Part shown: piece after piece, positions 29,141 to 42,226 of the stretch
Layout: each line of letters begins with the position of its first letter
Position numbering within the stretch: position 1 is the first letter of the stretch
From: Polyangiaceae bacterium
GTDB taxonomy: Bacteria > Myxococcota_A > Polyangia > Polyangiales > Polyangiaceae
Assembly: GCA_016929495.1 (NCBI GenBank)
Contig: JAFGIS010000187.1
Location: 1-64,000 of the forward strand
Direction of reading: 5' to 3'
Length of the DNA stretch: 64,000 nucleotides
The notes under the pieces: model-generated
The model's database searches: none
Seen by the model: the letters and a program-made list of their open reading frames with translations, nothing else
Told to the model about the DNA's origin: nothing
Program-made: the position numbers and the translations under genes

Positions 29141-29771
29141 TCGGCTGCAGGCTTTCTCGACGCTCGCGCAAGCGTCCTCGATTTGCGCTGGATGCGCAAC
29201 GCGTATGGACCGCGGCCGGCTAGTACCCGGAAGCCGACCGCCAGCCCCTGTGGCCACAAACTGCTCATTTGTCCGGGGGGAGGGCATTTCTGGCCCGGGA
29301 ATCAGTCCCTGGGGGCCGGCACCGAATGCGGGCACCGGGCCGACGTCGGTCCGCTCAACCCCAAGGGGCAGCTGGGCGCGGAGGATTCCGATGGCCGAGG
29401 CCGCTCAGCGACCCGTCTCTCAGGACTGACCGCGGGGACAGTCGAGCAGGGATTTCTGGTGACGCCGCATCGGATCGATCTGGGGGCTGTCGTCACGCTG
29501 CTGATCCTCGTTGCGAGCTACCGGGCCACGCTGGCCCGCGACGGCAGGGGACACGACGTCCAAGCCGGCGTTTCTTGCGACGTTGCGATTGCCATTGCCC
29601 CACGCGCCGAAGCGGACGCGAGCGCGCTGCAATCGGACCGGAAAGCACGGAAGACCCCAGCGTCGAGCCAGAGAGCCGCGAAGATGAGCCACGCGAGCGA
29701 ACCGAGACAAGCCCGGCAAAAACCAGTCCCTGGTGCTTGTCGACGAGCCTGAATCTGCTATCTTTTGTATT

Positions 29772-30008
29772 GTGCGTGTACTCTGCCTTCGATGCTGTGC
29801 GACTGTGCTGACCGTGGCGCTCGTCGCGTGCAGCGCCGAGCCCCTCGAGCCGCCCAAGGCGCCTCCGCGCCCGGGCGAGCCACGCACCGATGTCCAACAT
29901 GAACATGAACGGCAGCGCGGGGAGCCACCCGAGCTGATTGCTCCGCCGCCCGCCTACGGAAACAGAGTCGTCCTGGCTTCTCGGAACCGCAGCGAAGCTG
30001 GACGCTGA
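29772..30008 (+). CDS. Small lipoprotein
   Basis: From GTG: VRVLCLRCCATVLTVALVACSAEPLEPPKAPPRPGEP...; lipobox LVAC. Confidence 0.5.
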   Translation: MRVLCLRCCATVLTVALVACSAEPLEPPKAPPRPGEPRTDVQHEHERQRGEPPELIAPPPAYGNRVVLASRNRSEAGR

Positions 30009-30102
30009 GCTGGACCATCCAGCCCTGGGCGAAGCCGTCGGATTTCGCGGCGGATGCCCTCGGCTTGAGCCAACAACGGATGGCTCGTCTGTTCCCGATA
30101 TT

Positions 30103-30126
30103 GCATCGTTTTGATTGAAACGATGC
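30103..30126. terminator. Hairpin GCATCGTTT-TGATTG-AAACGATGC
   Basis: Perfect 9-bp stem, 6-nt loop, between convergent genes. Confidence 0.5.
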
Positions 30127-30161
30127 CCAAGAACAAGGGGTGCCGCGGGTCAGATCACTGG

Positions 30162-30221
30162 GAAGCGGCGGGTTTTCCGCCGCCATCGCCCGGTCGGGGG
30201 CGGCGAAAGACCCGCCGCTTC
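30162..30221. terminator. Long imperfect GC-rich stem-loop between convergent genes
   Basis: gaagcggcgggttttccgccgcc pairs with ggcggcgaaagacccgccgcttc (23-nt arms, few mismatches), 16 bp before the 30237 gene's stop. Confidence 0.6.
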
Positions 30222-30236
30222 GATCGAAACGCGGCA

Positions 30237-31706
30237 CTACGGGCAGGTCGCAGTGCCCTGGTAGATAACCGCGGCTCGTTCGCCGGCAGAATACCAGGCC
30301 TTGCCGTCCGCGGCGAACGTAAGCCCCTCACTCTGGGGTTCCTCGGCCTGGGGTAGCTCGATGGCTGCCTCGGCGAAAGTGGCGGTCCAGGTGTTTTTGC
30401 GCGCCCACAGCAGGAGAGTCGTGTACGCGCGCACGATGATGCGGTCCCCATTCGGCGAGATGTCGCCTGCGCCGGCCTGGGCGTTCTGCGCGCCGGACGG
30501 GCCTATCCGAACCGTCGTTGCACTCTCGAGCTCGGTCGTACTGTCCGCGGTTGTATCGCCCGGCGCGGTGAATACGGTCGACAAGCCGTCATTCTCCTTG
30601 GTGATGATCACGATGTCCCCGCTCACGGGGTCGACGACCAGCGTTTCGGCATCGTGTGCTGCGTCCGGGTAGGTGAAGCGGAGCACTTCCCAATCCGTGA
30701 TCGACACGGCGCCCGCAGCGCTCGACGCACTGAGATCCGGCTCGGGAAATCGGTAGACCTGGATTTCGGTCCGGGCCGAGCCGCCCATGCCTCGTGCCGC
30801 GTTGTCCCCAATGTCGCCCACGTAGAGGTAGCTGCCGTCGCCAGGCCCTGGGCCGACGGCGATGTCCTCCCAGTCGGTGGTTGTCGCGCCCTCGAGCTTG
30901 AGCAGCCCGAGATCCGTGCCGGTCGGCGTGGTTACGAACACGGTGGCTGTGCCGCCGGCGTCGAGGTGTGCATACAGCACGCCCACGTTCTTTCGGCTGG
31001 CCACCATGCCCGAAGGCCCCGCACCAATCGTCGAGTTCTTGAGACTGCCGACTTGGGTCGGTTCTCCGAACTGTAGGCATGGTTGCTCGACAGAGCCGCC
31101 GGAGCCGCCGCTAGGAGCGCCGCCGTCGGTGGAGCCGCCGGCAGGAACGCCACCATTGCCGGAGCCGCCGGTGTGGGTTCCGGCGGCGCTGGAGCCACCG
31201 CCAGGAGCGCCAGCATCGGCGGAGCCGTCGACGGACTCGCCACCCGTCGCATCGTTGCCGCCCGAGCTGGGTCTGTCGCCCGAACCTGCTACTTCGCCTG
31301 AGCCCGCCGTGCCGCTCGTGGTAGTCCCGCCGTCGGAGTCGCTCGTCTGCGTACCTCCCCCCGTGGGAGTCCTGCCCCCACTTTCGTTCGAGCCAGACGT
31401 TCCGCCGAAGCCGCCCGTGTCGCTCTGAGCAGCGTCCGTGCCTGCGGACCGGGCGCCGCCGGATGCGCTACCACCCGACGACTCGCCGCCCGAACTGTGC
31501 GCGCCCGCCCCAGCCGAGTTCATTGCGCCCGCGCCGCCGCTGCTCGAGCCAGAGTCGTTCGAGTCCTCGCCGCACTCTACGACCAGACAACTCAGAGACA
31601 CCACCAGTATGCCACCCAGCCCGCCGAACCCCTCTGCCCTGGTTCGCCGGTCCCGGTCCCTACCGCGCCCAGAGTCGACGCGATCGATGAGAACACCACG
31701 GGTCAT
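30237..31706 (-). CDS. Beta-propeller-like lipoprotein with long Gly/Ser/Thr linker
   Basis: Hydrophobic N-terminus ending LSCLVVECGEDSND; GG-rich linker of about 150 aa; C-term TDWEDIAVGPGPGDGSYLYVGDIGDNAAR...EIQVYRFPEPD. Confidence 0.75.
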   Translation of the reverse strand: MTRGVLIDRVDSGRGRDRDRRTRAEGFGGLGGILVVSLSCLVVECGEDSNDSGSSSGGAGAMNSAGAGAHSSGGESSGGSASGGARSAGTDAAQSDTGGFGGTSGSNESGGRTPTGGGTQTSDSDGGTTTSGTAGSGEVAGSGDRPSSGGNDATGGESVDGSADAGAPGGGSSAAGTHTGGSGNGGVPAGGSTDGGAPSGGSGGSVEQPCLQFGEPTQVGSLKNSTIGAGPSGMVASRKNVGVLYAHLDAGGTATVFVTTPTGTDLGLLKLEGATTTDWEDIAVGPGPGDGSYLYVGDIGDNAARGMGGSARTEIQVYRFPEPDLSASSAAGAVSITDWEVLRFTYPDAAHDAETLVVDPVSGDIVIITKENDGLSTVFTAPGDTTADSTTELESATTVRIGPSGAQNAQAGAGDISPNGDRIIVRAYTTLLLWARKNTWTATFAEAAIELPQAEEPQSEGLTFAADGKAWYSAGERAAVIYQGTATCP

Positions 31707-31787
31707 GAACGTCTTTCCCGGGTGGCCCATGCACTCTAGTACCTCGCGCCTGCTGAGGCGACGGGCATTTCGGGTCTGTGGCTGCCT

Positions 31788-31982
31788 CTAGCGTTGCCGG
31801 GAGTCCTTCCTTTGCTCCGGCTGGTCTGGCGGCCCTTTGTAGCCAGGGGCATTGGACACGTCCACGTTGCTGTAGCACTTGGTGCCGTACTTCGGCCCGG
31901 TTTGGCAGTACGTGCCGCCACCAGGCCCGCACGCACCGGTTCCGAGCACCAGGCACAGCGCCAGAGTCTTGCGAGCAGACAT
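31788..31982 (-). CDS. Small Cys-containing lipoprotein
   Basis: MSARKTLALCLVLGTGACGPGGGTYCQTGPKYGTKCYSNVDVSNAPGYKG...; lipobox GTGAC. Confidence 0.5.
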   Translation of the reverse strand: MSARKTLALCLVLGTGACGPGGGTYCQTGPKYGTKCYSNVDVSNAPGYKGPPDQPEQRKDSRQR

Positions 31983-32113
31983 GCCAGTCTCTGCAGCAAT
32001 CGGCGTGCCACTTCGCCCAAGCGCGCTGCCTTCGGTTCTGAGTGGCCTGGCCTCACGTGGTGGCGTGCCGTACGGGCACACCTGTCCCCCCAAGGTATCT
32101 ACCGGCTGGCTGT

Positions 32114-33181
32114 TCAGCAGATCCTCGGCAGCTGCTCGCCGCTCAGCATGTCCACGACGCGCTCGGCGCCGATCCGACTGCGCATGGTCACGACGCCGGG
32201 CGTGGTCTGTGTGACCTCGCCGATCGATGCCGCACGGGTGCCGAGCGGGTGCGCCCGGAGCACCTCGAGCGCCAGGTCCGCGGCCTGTGGGGCCACGACG
32301 ACCACGCACTTGCCCTCGTTGGCGACGTAGAGCGGATCCAAGCCGAGCAGTTCACAGGCGCCCCGGACGGGTTCGGCCACGGGAATGCTTCTCTCATCGA
32401 GCACCATGCCCACCGATGCGGAGCGCGCGATCTCGTTCAGCGTGCTCGCCACCCCGCCGCGCGTCGGGTCGCGCAGCACGTGGACAGCGTCCGGTACGCG
32501 CTCGAGTAGCTGCGCCACCAGTCCACCGAGCGCGGCGGTGTCGCTCGTGAGAGGCGCTTCGAAACCGAGCCCTTCACGTACGCTCAGAATGGCTATTCCG
32601 TGGGCGGCGATCTCTCCGCTCACGAGGATTTTGTCGCCCGGGCAGGCGCGATCGGGACGGATCTCGACGCCGGGGCGAACCAGGCCGAGCCCGGCGGTGT
32701 TGATGAAGACGCCATCGCCCTTGCCGCGGTCGACGACTTTGGTGTCGCCGGTCACGATGCACACGCCCGCCGCCTGGGCGGCACGCTGCATCGATTCCGT
32801 GATCCTGTCCAAAGTCTCGACGGGCAGCCCTTCCTCGAGTATGAATCCAGCCGAAAGCGCCAGTGGGACAGCTCCGCACATCGCCAGGTCGTTGACGGTC
32901 CCGTTCACGGCCAGGTCGCCGATATTGCCGCCCGGAAAGAAAAGCGGGCGCACGACGTACGAGTCGGTGGTGAAGGCGACGCGGCTTGCGCCCACCTCGA
33001 GCAACGCGCCGTCGTGCAGCCGCCTGAGCTCCGGATTGTCGAACCGCGGGAGGAAAACCTGCTCCATCAGACGCTGGCTCTGATGGCCACCGCCCCCGTG
33101 GGCCAGCTGTATCGTGGGCGTCTGGGTGAGCGGGACTGGGCAGCTGAAACCACCGCCGAGATGGGGTTTGTCGCTCGTCAT
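32114..33181 (-). CDS. hypE: Hydrogenase maturation protein HypE
   Basis: [86 protein letters not shown] (C-terminal PRIC). ATGA overlap with hypD. Confidence 0.96.
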   Translation of the reverse strand: MTSDKPHLGGGFSCPVPLTQTPTIQLAHGGGGHQSQRLMEQVFLPRFDNPELRRLHDGALLEVGASRVAFTTDSYVVRPLFFPGGNIGDLAVNGTVNDLAMCGAVPLALSAGFILEEGLPVETLDRITESMQRAAQAAGVCIVTGDTKVVDRGKGDGVFINTAGLGLVRPGVEIRPDRACPGDKILVSGEIAAHGIAILSVREGLGFEAPLTSDTAALGGLVAQLLERVPDAVHVLRDPTRGGVASTLNEIARSASVGMVLDERSIPVAEPVRGACELLGLDPLYVANEGKCVVVVAPQAADLALEVLRAHPLGTRAASIGEVTQTTPGVVTMRSRIGAERVVDMLSGEQLPRIC

Positions 33182-34338
33182 GGATCGCTCGTTCGTGGGG
33201 TCGTGCGCGGTCGAGCCCTCGGCGTGCGGGGCTCCGTCGAGGCGATGGCCCTGCCGGTTCGACCGTAGCGGTAGTAGGCGGCGCAGGCTCCCTCGGACGA
33301 TACCATGGGCGCCCCCAAGGGACGTTCCGGGGTACAGCGGGTGCCGAACGCGGGGCAGGCGACCGGTTTGACGATTCCTCGCAGGATACTTCCGGCGATG
33401 CACTCCGGCGACTCCTCGGCGGTCACGCTGCGTACGTCGAAACGACGCTCGGCGTCGAAGGCCGCCAGAGCCGGCACCAGGCGCAACCCGCTCGACGCAA
33501 TGGTGCCGATGCCGCGCCATTGTCGATCACAGGGCTCGAAGACCCGGTCGAGCAGACGTTGGGCCGGCACGTTGCCCTCTCGACGAACCGACCGTCGGTA
33601 CTGGTTCTCGACGCCAGCGCGGTGCTGCTGCAAGGCCGTGAGCACCATGTGCAAGCCCTGCAGCAGATCGAGCGGCTCGAAGCCCGTGACCACGATAGGC
33701 ACACCGAAGCGCTCGGCGATCGGCTCGTACTGCCAGGTGCCCATGACGGTACAGACGTGCCCCGCGGCCAAGAAGCCCTGCACGACGTTGTCCGGCGCGC
33801 TCAGAATGGCCTCCATGGCCGGAGGCACCAGCACATGGGCGGAAAGAACAGTAAAGTTCCTCAATCCTTGCTCGGCCGCTTGCCACACGGCCATCGCACT
33901 GGCAGGGGCCGTCGTCTCGAATCCAATGGCGAAGAAGACGACTTGGCGCCCAGGGTTCTGCTGCGCGAGACCGAGGGCGTCGAGCGGCGAGTAGACCATG
34001 CGCACGTCCGCGCCTTCGGACTTCGCTCTCAGAAGATCCGTCGTCGACCCTGGCACGCGGAGCATGTCGCCGAACGACGTGAAGATGACCTCGGGCACGC
34101 GAGCCAAGGCGATCGCTCGATCGATGAGCTCGACCGGCGTGACACACACCGGACATCCCGGCCCGTGCACGAGCGATACTTCCGGGGGCAGAAGCTGGTC
34201 GATGCCGTAGCGAATGATGGAGTGCGTCTGGCCGCCGCAGATCTCCATGAGCGTCCATGGGCGCGTCACGCACTGTCGGATCGCATTGGCGAAGCGCTGG
34301 GCCTCCGCTTCGCCACGGTATTCGTCGACGTAGCGCAT
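33178..34338 (-). CDS. hypD: Hydrogenase maturation protein HypD
   Basis: [82 protein letters not shown]. Confidence 0.97.
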   Translation of the reverse strand: MRYVDEYRGEAEAQRFANAIRQCVTRPWTLMEICGGQTHSIIRYGIDQLLPPEVSLVHGPGCPVCVTPVELIDRAIALARVPEVIFTSFGDMLRVPGSTTDLLRAKSEGADVRMVYSPLDALGLAQQNPGRQVVFFAIGFETTAPASAMAVWQAAEQGLRNFTVLSAHVLVPPAMEAILSAPDNVVQGFLAAGHVCTVMGTWQYEPIAERFGVPIVVTGFEPLDLLQGLHMVLTALQQHRAGVENQYRRSVRREGNVPAQRLLDRVFEPCDRQWRGIGTIASSGLRLVPALAAFDAERRFDVRSVTAEESPECIAGSILRGIVKPVACPAFGTRCTPERPLGAPMVSSEGACAAYYRYGRTGRAIASTEPRTPRARPRTTPRTSDP

Positions 34339-34673
34339 CAGCCGATATCCCTGCCGCTCTGCGCGCCCAAGCGCGACGCGGCTCCGGACCGGATCTCGTC
34401 AGGACCCGGCGCGGGGGCACCCCCTTCGGCGCGGGCGGCTTCCTCCAGAGCGTCGATCTGCTCGAGGTAGGAGAACAGCTCCTGCGCTTCCTGTTCATCG
34501 AGCTGGCTCAGAGCAAAGCCCACGTGAACCAGAACGTACTGGCCGACTTCGACCTCGGGGGTGTAAGCCAGGCACACCTCACGTACAATTCCGCCGAAAC
34601 TCACCTTGCCCATGAGCAGGCCGGCGCGCTCTTCGCCGATTTCGACGACTTCTCCCGGGACTCCCAGGCACAT
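34338..34673 (-). CDS. hypC: HypC/HybG/HupF-family hydrogenase chaperone
   Basis: [71 protein letters not shown] overlap with hypD. Confidence 0.95.
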   Translation of the reverse strand: MCLGVPGEVVEIGEERAGLLMGKVSFGGIVREVCLAYTPEVEVGQYVLVHVGFALSQLDEQEAQELFSYLEQIDALEEAARAEGGAPAPGPDEIRSGAASRLGAQSGRDIG

Positions 34674-34942
34674 GCTCGATGGGCTCCTTGGTGAATGCGA
34701 ACAGGTTCGGGTGCGGGCAGCTCTGCGAAGTGGCTCGCAGCACGGGAGTAGCACTTTTCCGGGGACCGAGAATTCGACTCGTCGGGCGGGGCATGGATGA
34801 CCAGGCGGCTCTGCTCCGGCGTGGGCCATCCAGCCCCCGAGCGCGCGGCCGGCGCGTGAGCTCCAGCCTGGGCCGAGTAGTACCGGCCGCCGGGTTCACA
34901 ACCTGCCGCCTTGCTGATAGAGGTGAGCCCGACGAACCTACA

Positions 34943-36427
34943 ATGACGGTCCCATGCCTGGCCTCGAAGGTCCCCAACTGGCTCGTAGCCCTGTGGGTGC
35001 TCGCTTGCGTGCTCAGCTCTCGCGCTGGGTCGGGCCAGACCAATCCGGGCGCGATGCCACTCGGTGGGCGTTCGACATTGATGGGCGGCACCGGGGTGGC
35101 CTTGGGTCGGGACGGCGCCAGCCCCTTTCTCAACCCAGCCACGATGGGGCGCATTGGCGACACCCGGCTCGCGTTCTCCGTGCGCTTCTACCGGTACACC
35201 CAGAGCACGGTCGACAACCTCGTTCGCATTCCGACCGGGGGTGGTGAGCTCCACGTCGAAGACTACGAGCAGGAGGGCATCTCGGGCGCGCCTTCCAGTT
35301 TCTGCGCCTTCGTCACGCTCAGCGGGCTCATCCCCGAGGAGGCCAGCGGTCTGTTGCGCGTGGTTCGGGGCACTTCGGGGCGTACCAAGCTGGGACTCTG
35401 CGGAGCGACCCTCGAACGAGACGAACTGGGCATCTCCGCCGAACACCGGCGCCTGGTGACGAGCCAGGCTACCACGGCAGCGAACCTCGACTTCGACCGC
35501 GCGTGGGCTCGGAGCGTCTTCGGGCCTTCCGTCAGCTATCAGATCAGCGACACCCTCACGGTAGGCGCCTCGATGCACGTCGTGTCGACCGATGCTCACG
35601 ACCGCTACGGCCTGGCAGTCCTGTCGGAGTCGTTGGATGGCGAAGACCGACCCGCCGTTTTTCTCGACGAGACCCGCGCCTCCTCCCGCGATGGGGTCAC
35701 GACCCTCGGAGTGACCTACGCCTGGCGCGCGCTTACCGCCGGCTTCTCTATGCGCCTCCCGAGCATCCATTTCTCCGACTCGGCTCGGATGACCCGTTTC
35801 GAGCAAGCCGGGACGAACGCGCCGTCTCTTCGCGCAGGCTCGGGCAGCTACGAGGCACCCCTCCCTGTCGTCATGTCCCTCGGGACGGGCGTGGACTGGC
35901 CCGGTAGCTCTGTGGAGTTCGACGTATCGACGATACTCGGCGGACTCGTCGCGTTCGAGACCGACCTCGATGAACTCACCTATTCGGGCGACGCTTCGAC
36001 CGTCCGAAGCCGCAATGTGCGCTCGACGGTTGGAGGTCGTTCTGCCGTCGCGTTCCGCGCCGGCGGCGAATGGGCTGTCTCGCCGTCGCTCAGCGTTCTC
36101 GCCGGGGCGCGCTACGAGCCAAGCCGTGTCACCCCGTCGAGGGATTCGTACGGCGTCGCACCCGCGGATGCATCGGTCTTGGGCACGTCCCTTGGCATTG
36201 GCTCGTACGGACGAGGCAGCGAGCTTCTGGTCGGAACGGAGCTGTCCTATGGCTGGTCTCGGTTGGGTATGACCGTGCCGACTCTGGAAGGTTTCGGGCG
36301 CTACGTTGCCCGGCAGCATTCCTGGTCGGCGTTGCTCGTGCTCTCGGGTAGCGTCGGTCTTTCCTCGGTCAAGCAGACTTGGCGCAACTTCAAGGAACTC
36401 CGCAGGCCGGCGCCATCCCCACGCTAG
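34943..36427 (+). CDS. OmpP1/FadL-like outer-membrane barrel protein
   Basis: Signal sequence, then PLGGRSTLMGGTGVALGRDGASPFLNPATMGRI; beta-strand-rich remainder. Confidence 0.65.
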   Translation: MTVPCLASKVPNWLVALWVLACVLSSRAGSGQTNPGAMPLGGRSTLMGGTGVALGRDGASPFLNPATMGRIGDTRLAFSVRFYRYTQSTVDNLVRIPTGGGELHVEDYEQEGISGAPSSFCAFVTLSGLIPEEASGLLRVVRGTSGRTKLGLCGATLERDELGISAEHRRLVTSQATTAANLDFDRAWARSVFGPSVSYQISDTLTVGASMHVVSTDAHDRYGLAVLSESLDGEDRPAVFLDETRASSRDGVTTLGVTYAWRALTAGFSMRLPSIHFSDSARMTRFEQAGTNAPSLRAGSGSYEAPLPVVMSLGTGVDWPGSSVEFDVSTILGGLVAFETDLDELTYSGDASTVRSRNVRSTVGGRSAVAFRAGGEWAVSPSLSVLAGARYEPSRVTPSRDSYGVAPADASVLGTSLGIGSYGRGSELLVGTELSYGWSRLGMTVPTLEGFGRYVARQHSWSALLVLSGSVGLSSVKQTWRNFKELRRPAPSPR

Positions 36428-36683
36428 CGATGGCCCGACCTCAAACAGTGGCCTCTTGTCGGTGCGACGGGGCCGGAAAGGCAGGGTAGCGAAGCTGGTA
36501 GCCTCACGCTTCGGCTGAACGTCCAGTCCCGAATGATAGGCTGTCACTCTGGCCTGAACGCACACGAGCGTTCTTGGAGTCGCTTGCGTACCAGCTCCGA
36601 GCAACAGCTGAGAAGCCCGTGCACCCAGCTTGGCCCGCGGCTTCGTGCTTGCCGAACGCCTGTTTCGTGCTCCAATCGCGACC

Positions 36684-37748
36684 ATGAGCGTTCTCAGTCG
36701 TCATGGCCTGTTCTCTTCTCTTCTGGCTGTCGGTCTGTTGGTGTCTGGCTGCGGCGGCAGCCAACGCCCAGCCAACGAAGCCTACCAGCCGCCAGCAAAT
36801 GGCGCGCTGACGCTACGCAAGCCCGGCGAGTTCAAGAAGCCGGGCGAGAACCCCTTTGCCGGCGTCAAGTGGTACGTGGGCGAATACAACAACGCCGTCA
36901 CTCGTCTGAAGATGGCCCAGCGCGCCGGCGACGCGCAGACCGCGGCGCTGCTCCAGAAGATCGCGATGTATGGCGGCGCGGATTGGGTGGGTGACTGGAC
37001 CCCGTACGTGGGCGATTGGGCTCGGCGGCAGACGGACAACATCGCGAAGCAGGGCGCATTGCCGCTGTACATCGCGTACAACATGCCCAATCGCGACTGC
37101 GGCCAGTACTCGGCCGGTGGCGCCCAGAGCGGTGACGAATACAAGAAGTGGATCACCGAGTTTGCGCGCGGGATCGGCGATCGCAAGGCGGTAGTCATCC
37201 TCGAGCCCGACGCGCTCGGTGCGATCGCGGACTGCCTGTCCGAGGCGGATCAGAAGACGCGACTCGACCTGTTCCATTTCGCCATCAAGACCTTCAACAC
37301 ACTGCCCCAGACCTACGTCTACATCGACGCGGGTCACTCGTTCTGGATGACGGCGGAGCTTGCAGCCGAACGCCTCAAGCTGGCCGGCATCGCCGAGGCC
37401 CAGGGCTTCGCCCTCAATACTTCGAACTACCGAGCGACCGATGAGCTCATCGCCTACGGCAAGCAGGTGTCCGCGCTGGTCGGCGGCAAGCACTTCGTGA
37501 TCGACACGAGCCGCAACGGCAATGGGCCGCCCGTGGTCGCCGACCGTTTGAGCAAGGACAACTGGTGCAATCCCCCTGGGCGCGCTCTGGGCTCGCCGCC
37601 CACCACGCAGACGGCCGATCCGCTTTGCGATGCCTATCTATGGCTGAAGAAGCCGGGTGAATCGGATGGCGAGTGCAACGGCGGCCCCAAAGCGGGCGAG
37701 TGGTGGCAAGAGCAGGCGCTGGAACTGGCGCGGAACGCGAAGTTCTGA
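36684..37748 (+). CDS. Glycoside hydrolase family 6 (cellulase) lipoprotein
   Basis: LLAVGLLVSGCGGS lipobox; PLYIAYNMPNRDCGQYSAGGA, VILEPDALGAIADC, VYIDAGHSFWM, GFALNTSNYRATDE, FVIDTSRNGNGP, CNPPGRALGSPPTT, DAYLWLKKPGESDGECNGGPKAGEWW are GH6 motifs. Confidence 0.95.
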   Translation: MSVLSRHGLFSSLLAVGLLVSGCGGSQRPANEAYQPPANGALTLRKPGEFKKPGENPFAGVKWYVGEYNNAVTRLKMAQRAGDAQTAALLQKIAMYGGADWVGDWTPYVGDWARRQTDNIAKQGALPLYIAYNMPNRDCGQYSAGGAQSGDEYKKWITEFARGIGDRKAVVILEPDALGAIADCLSEADQKTRLDLFHFAIKTFNTLPQTYVYIDAGHSFWMTAELAAERLKLAGIAEAQGFALNTSNYRATDELIAYGKQVSALVGGKHFVIDTSRNGNGPPVVADRLSKDNWCNPPGRALGSPPTTQTADPLCDAYLWLKKPGESDGECNGGPKAGEWWQEQALELARNAKF

Positions 37749-37809
37749 GCGGGTTGACGGGCACCCGCTCGTGCTCCGGCAGCCTTCCTCGTTTCGCTCT
37801 GGAGCTGAC

Positions 37810-38460
37810 CTAGCCTTCGGGCAGCGCACCTGCGCGGTCGAGCAGCGCCTCTGCGATACCGTCCCGATACCGACGAAGTGCCTGGAGATCCAGCGGGGCG
37901 ATCAGTCCGAGGAGGGGACGGACTTCGATCTGGCGCATTGCCCAGGCAAGCCAGGCGAGGTCGACCCCGGCGTCCTTCTGCATGGCATCGTCTATCCCCT
38001 CGAGCAAAGGCCAGCCTTCCCGTTCGAGACAGAAGAGATCAACCAGATCGCGCAGCTCCGATCGACCGAGCAACGTCACGATCTTGTTGGCCCGTTGGTC
38101 CCGCAGTGACAGCACCCGGATGCCCTCAACCGTCGGACACTCCGCGTCGAGCAAAGGGGCGGCATCCGCAGCTACGTCGAGCCGTACCAAGTCGGCGGCC
38201 GAAGCCACCTCGATGCGCCGAAACGTCGGAGCGATCCTGACCGTAGCGAGCGCCGCACCTTCTGCCCTCGCGGCCGCCTCGAGTCGTGAGACGACAATCG
38301 GAATATCGCTGCCCGACTCGCAGAACAGGTCTATGTCCTCGGAGATGCGATGCCCCAGCAGCGTGCCCAATCCTGCCCCGCCGACCAAACGCACAGTTGG
38401 CAGGTCCTCTTGCGCGGCGAGCACGAGAAGCCGGGCGAGCCTAGGAAGCTGCCCTGACAT
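37810..38460 (-). CDS. AbiEii-like nucleotidyltransferase-fold protein
   Basis: VRLVGGAGLGTLLGHRISEDIDLFCESG (NTase signature) and LRDQRANKIVTLLGRSELRDLVDLFCLER; starts inside the preceding gene (20-bp overlap). Confidence 0.75.
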   Translation of the reverse strand: MSGQLPRLARLLVLAAQEDLPTVRLVGGAGLGTLLGHRISEDIDLFCESGSDIPIVVSRLEAAARAEGAALATVRIAPTFRRIEVASAADLVRLDVAADAAPLLDAECPTVEGIRVLSLRDQRANKIVTLLGRSELRDLVDLFCLEREGWPLLEGIDDAMQKDAGVDLAWLAWAMRQIEVRPLLGLIAPLDLQALRRYRDGIAEALLDRAGALPEG

Positions 38461-38758
38461 GGTACTCGTGGCGATTCTTGAGCAATTCCCACACAGGACG
38501 GGCACGCCCCAGCCGATGCTCGATCCGGGCCCATGCTTCGTCGATCTGGTCCCACGAGGCAAACAGCCAGACGTCTCGACTGTTCGCCTCGCGCAACAGC
38601 CGAACCAAGATCTCGTCGCGTTCGGGGCCGGCAGGACCAGCCAGGATGCGCCTTGCTTCGGCCACCGTTTGCCTCGTGTCCCAGAGAAAATAGGGAACCG
38701 CTCCAGGGTCGAGCAGACGCGGGCTGGTTGGAGGCAGCATAGGTGTACAGACTACCAC
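38441..38758 (-). CDS. Small putative partner/antitoxin-like protein of the nucleotidyltransferase
   Basis: MVVCTPMLPPTSPRLLDPGAVPYFLWDTRQTVAEARRILAG...; coupled upstream to the NTase gene. Confidence 0.65.
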   Translation of the reverse strand: MVVCTPMLPPTSPRLLDPGAVPYFLWDTRQTVAEARRILAGPAGPERDEILVRLLREANSRDVWLFASWDQIDEAWARIEHRLGRARPVWELLKNRHEYHVRAAS

Positions 38759-39020
38759 GTCGGGCGCGACAAGGCACCTGCGCGGTGTCTACGCGGCGCA
38801 CGAGGTCAATGCGGCCGTTCACGGTGACCCCGTCGCCCAGATTGATCTCTATGGTCTTCCCTCTTTCAGCCGATATCGCCCACGACCCAGCACGTTCAAA
38901 CGCCGACGTCCCCGAGCTTGCGGAACCCAAGATTGCGCTCTGCGAGGGCAGAAGCCCGACGCTGACCGCGAGCCATTGGCACCTTGACGGCCCATCTCCG
39001 GCTCGGGACAAGCAGCCCGG

Positions 39021-41498
<2,478 letters not shown>

Positions 41499-42226
41499 GC
41501 CTGCCGTGCGCGCCCGGCCCGGGGCCCCCCGGGCGGCGTCCTGACGGCCGTTTCCGCGGCTGTCGGCGTGATCCTGGGCGCACCCTGACGCCAGCGAACC
41601 GGTCGTGTTCCCTTCGCGCCCGCGCTGCGCGGGCTGCCTTCCCTGCCCGAAATCGGCGAGGGCTGCGCCGCAGGCCCGCAGACCTCGTTCCGTCGTGGAG
41701 TTCCTCCCGGTGTTCGCCTTTCCTGACACCTTGGATCGGACGAGACTTGCACGTCCTGTCGGGGTCGAGCCGCTCACGATCGCCGACATCGTGGCGATGG
41801 AGCGCAACGCAAACGCTCGCACCATCAGCGCCACGCTGTCGGTCCTGACACTGCTCGCGCTCGGCCTGGTGGCGTCGCTGTCCGTCACGGCGGAAGTGCT
41901 GGTGGCGATGGGCGGTCTGTGTCTGGGGGTGGGACCTTTCTGCCCAAGCCGTTCGACCGCGGATCCCTCCTCCATGCGCTCGGTGTGGCTGCTGGCCCAT
42001 CCCGGCCATCGATCGCTCTGTGAGGCCGGCGAGCGCAATGGTCGCGCACCCGTAGCGAAGGGTTGTTGTGCGGCCTGCCGGCCAACGGCCGTGGCAGCGA
42101 GCAATCCGTCGACATGGCGACGCGACAATGTCCGGCCAATCTCGTCCCTCTCTATGCTTTGTATGCGGTGGTCCGTTTGGTCTTCCGGAGCCGGGCGGAC
42201 CGGGAGTACCAGAAAGAAGTCGAGGA

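Noticed and set aside
29123-29752. ORFs in both strands between the Ser/Thr kinase and the small lipoprotein
   Set aside because: A hydrophobic stretch (VVTLLILVASYRATLA) exists, but the remainder is Arg-rich in either strand and no family is recognised.
34601-36685. 694-aa minus-strand ORF
   Set aside because: Antisense to the OmpP1-like gene and overlapping hypC in another frame; composition is non-coding-like.
41500-42226. Possible extra gene between hypF and the GH5-like gene (plus frame EFLPVFAFPDTLDRTRLARPVGVEPLTIADIVAMERNANARTISATLSVLTLLALGLVASL)
   Set aside because: Contains a plausible membrane-like stretch but no coherent start, stop or recognisable family; could be a remnant, but evidence is too weak.
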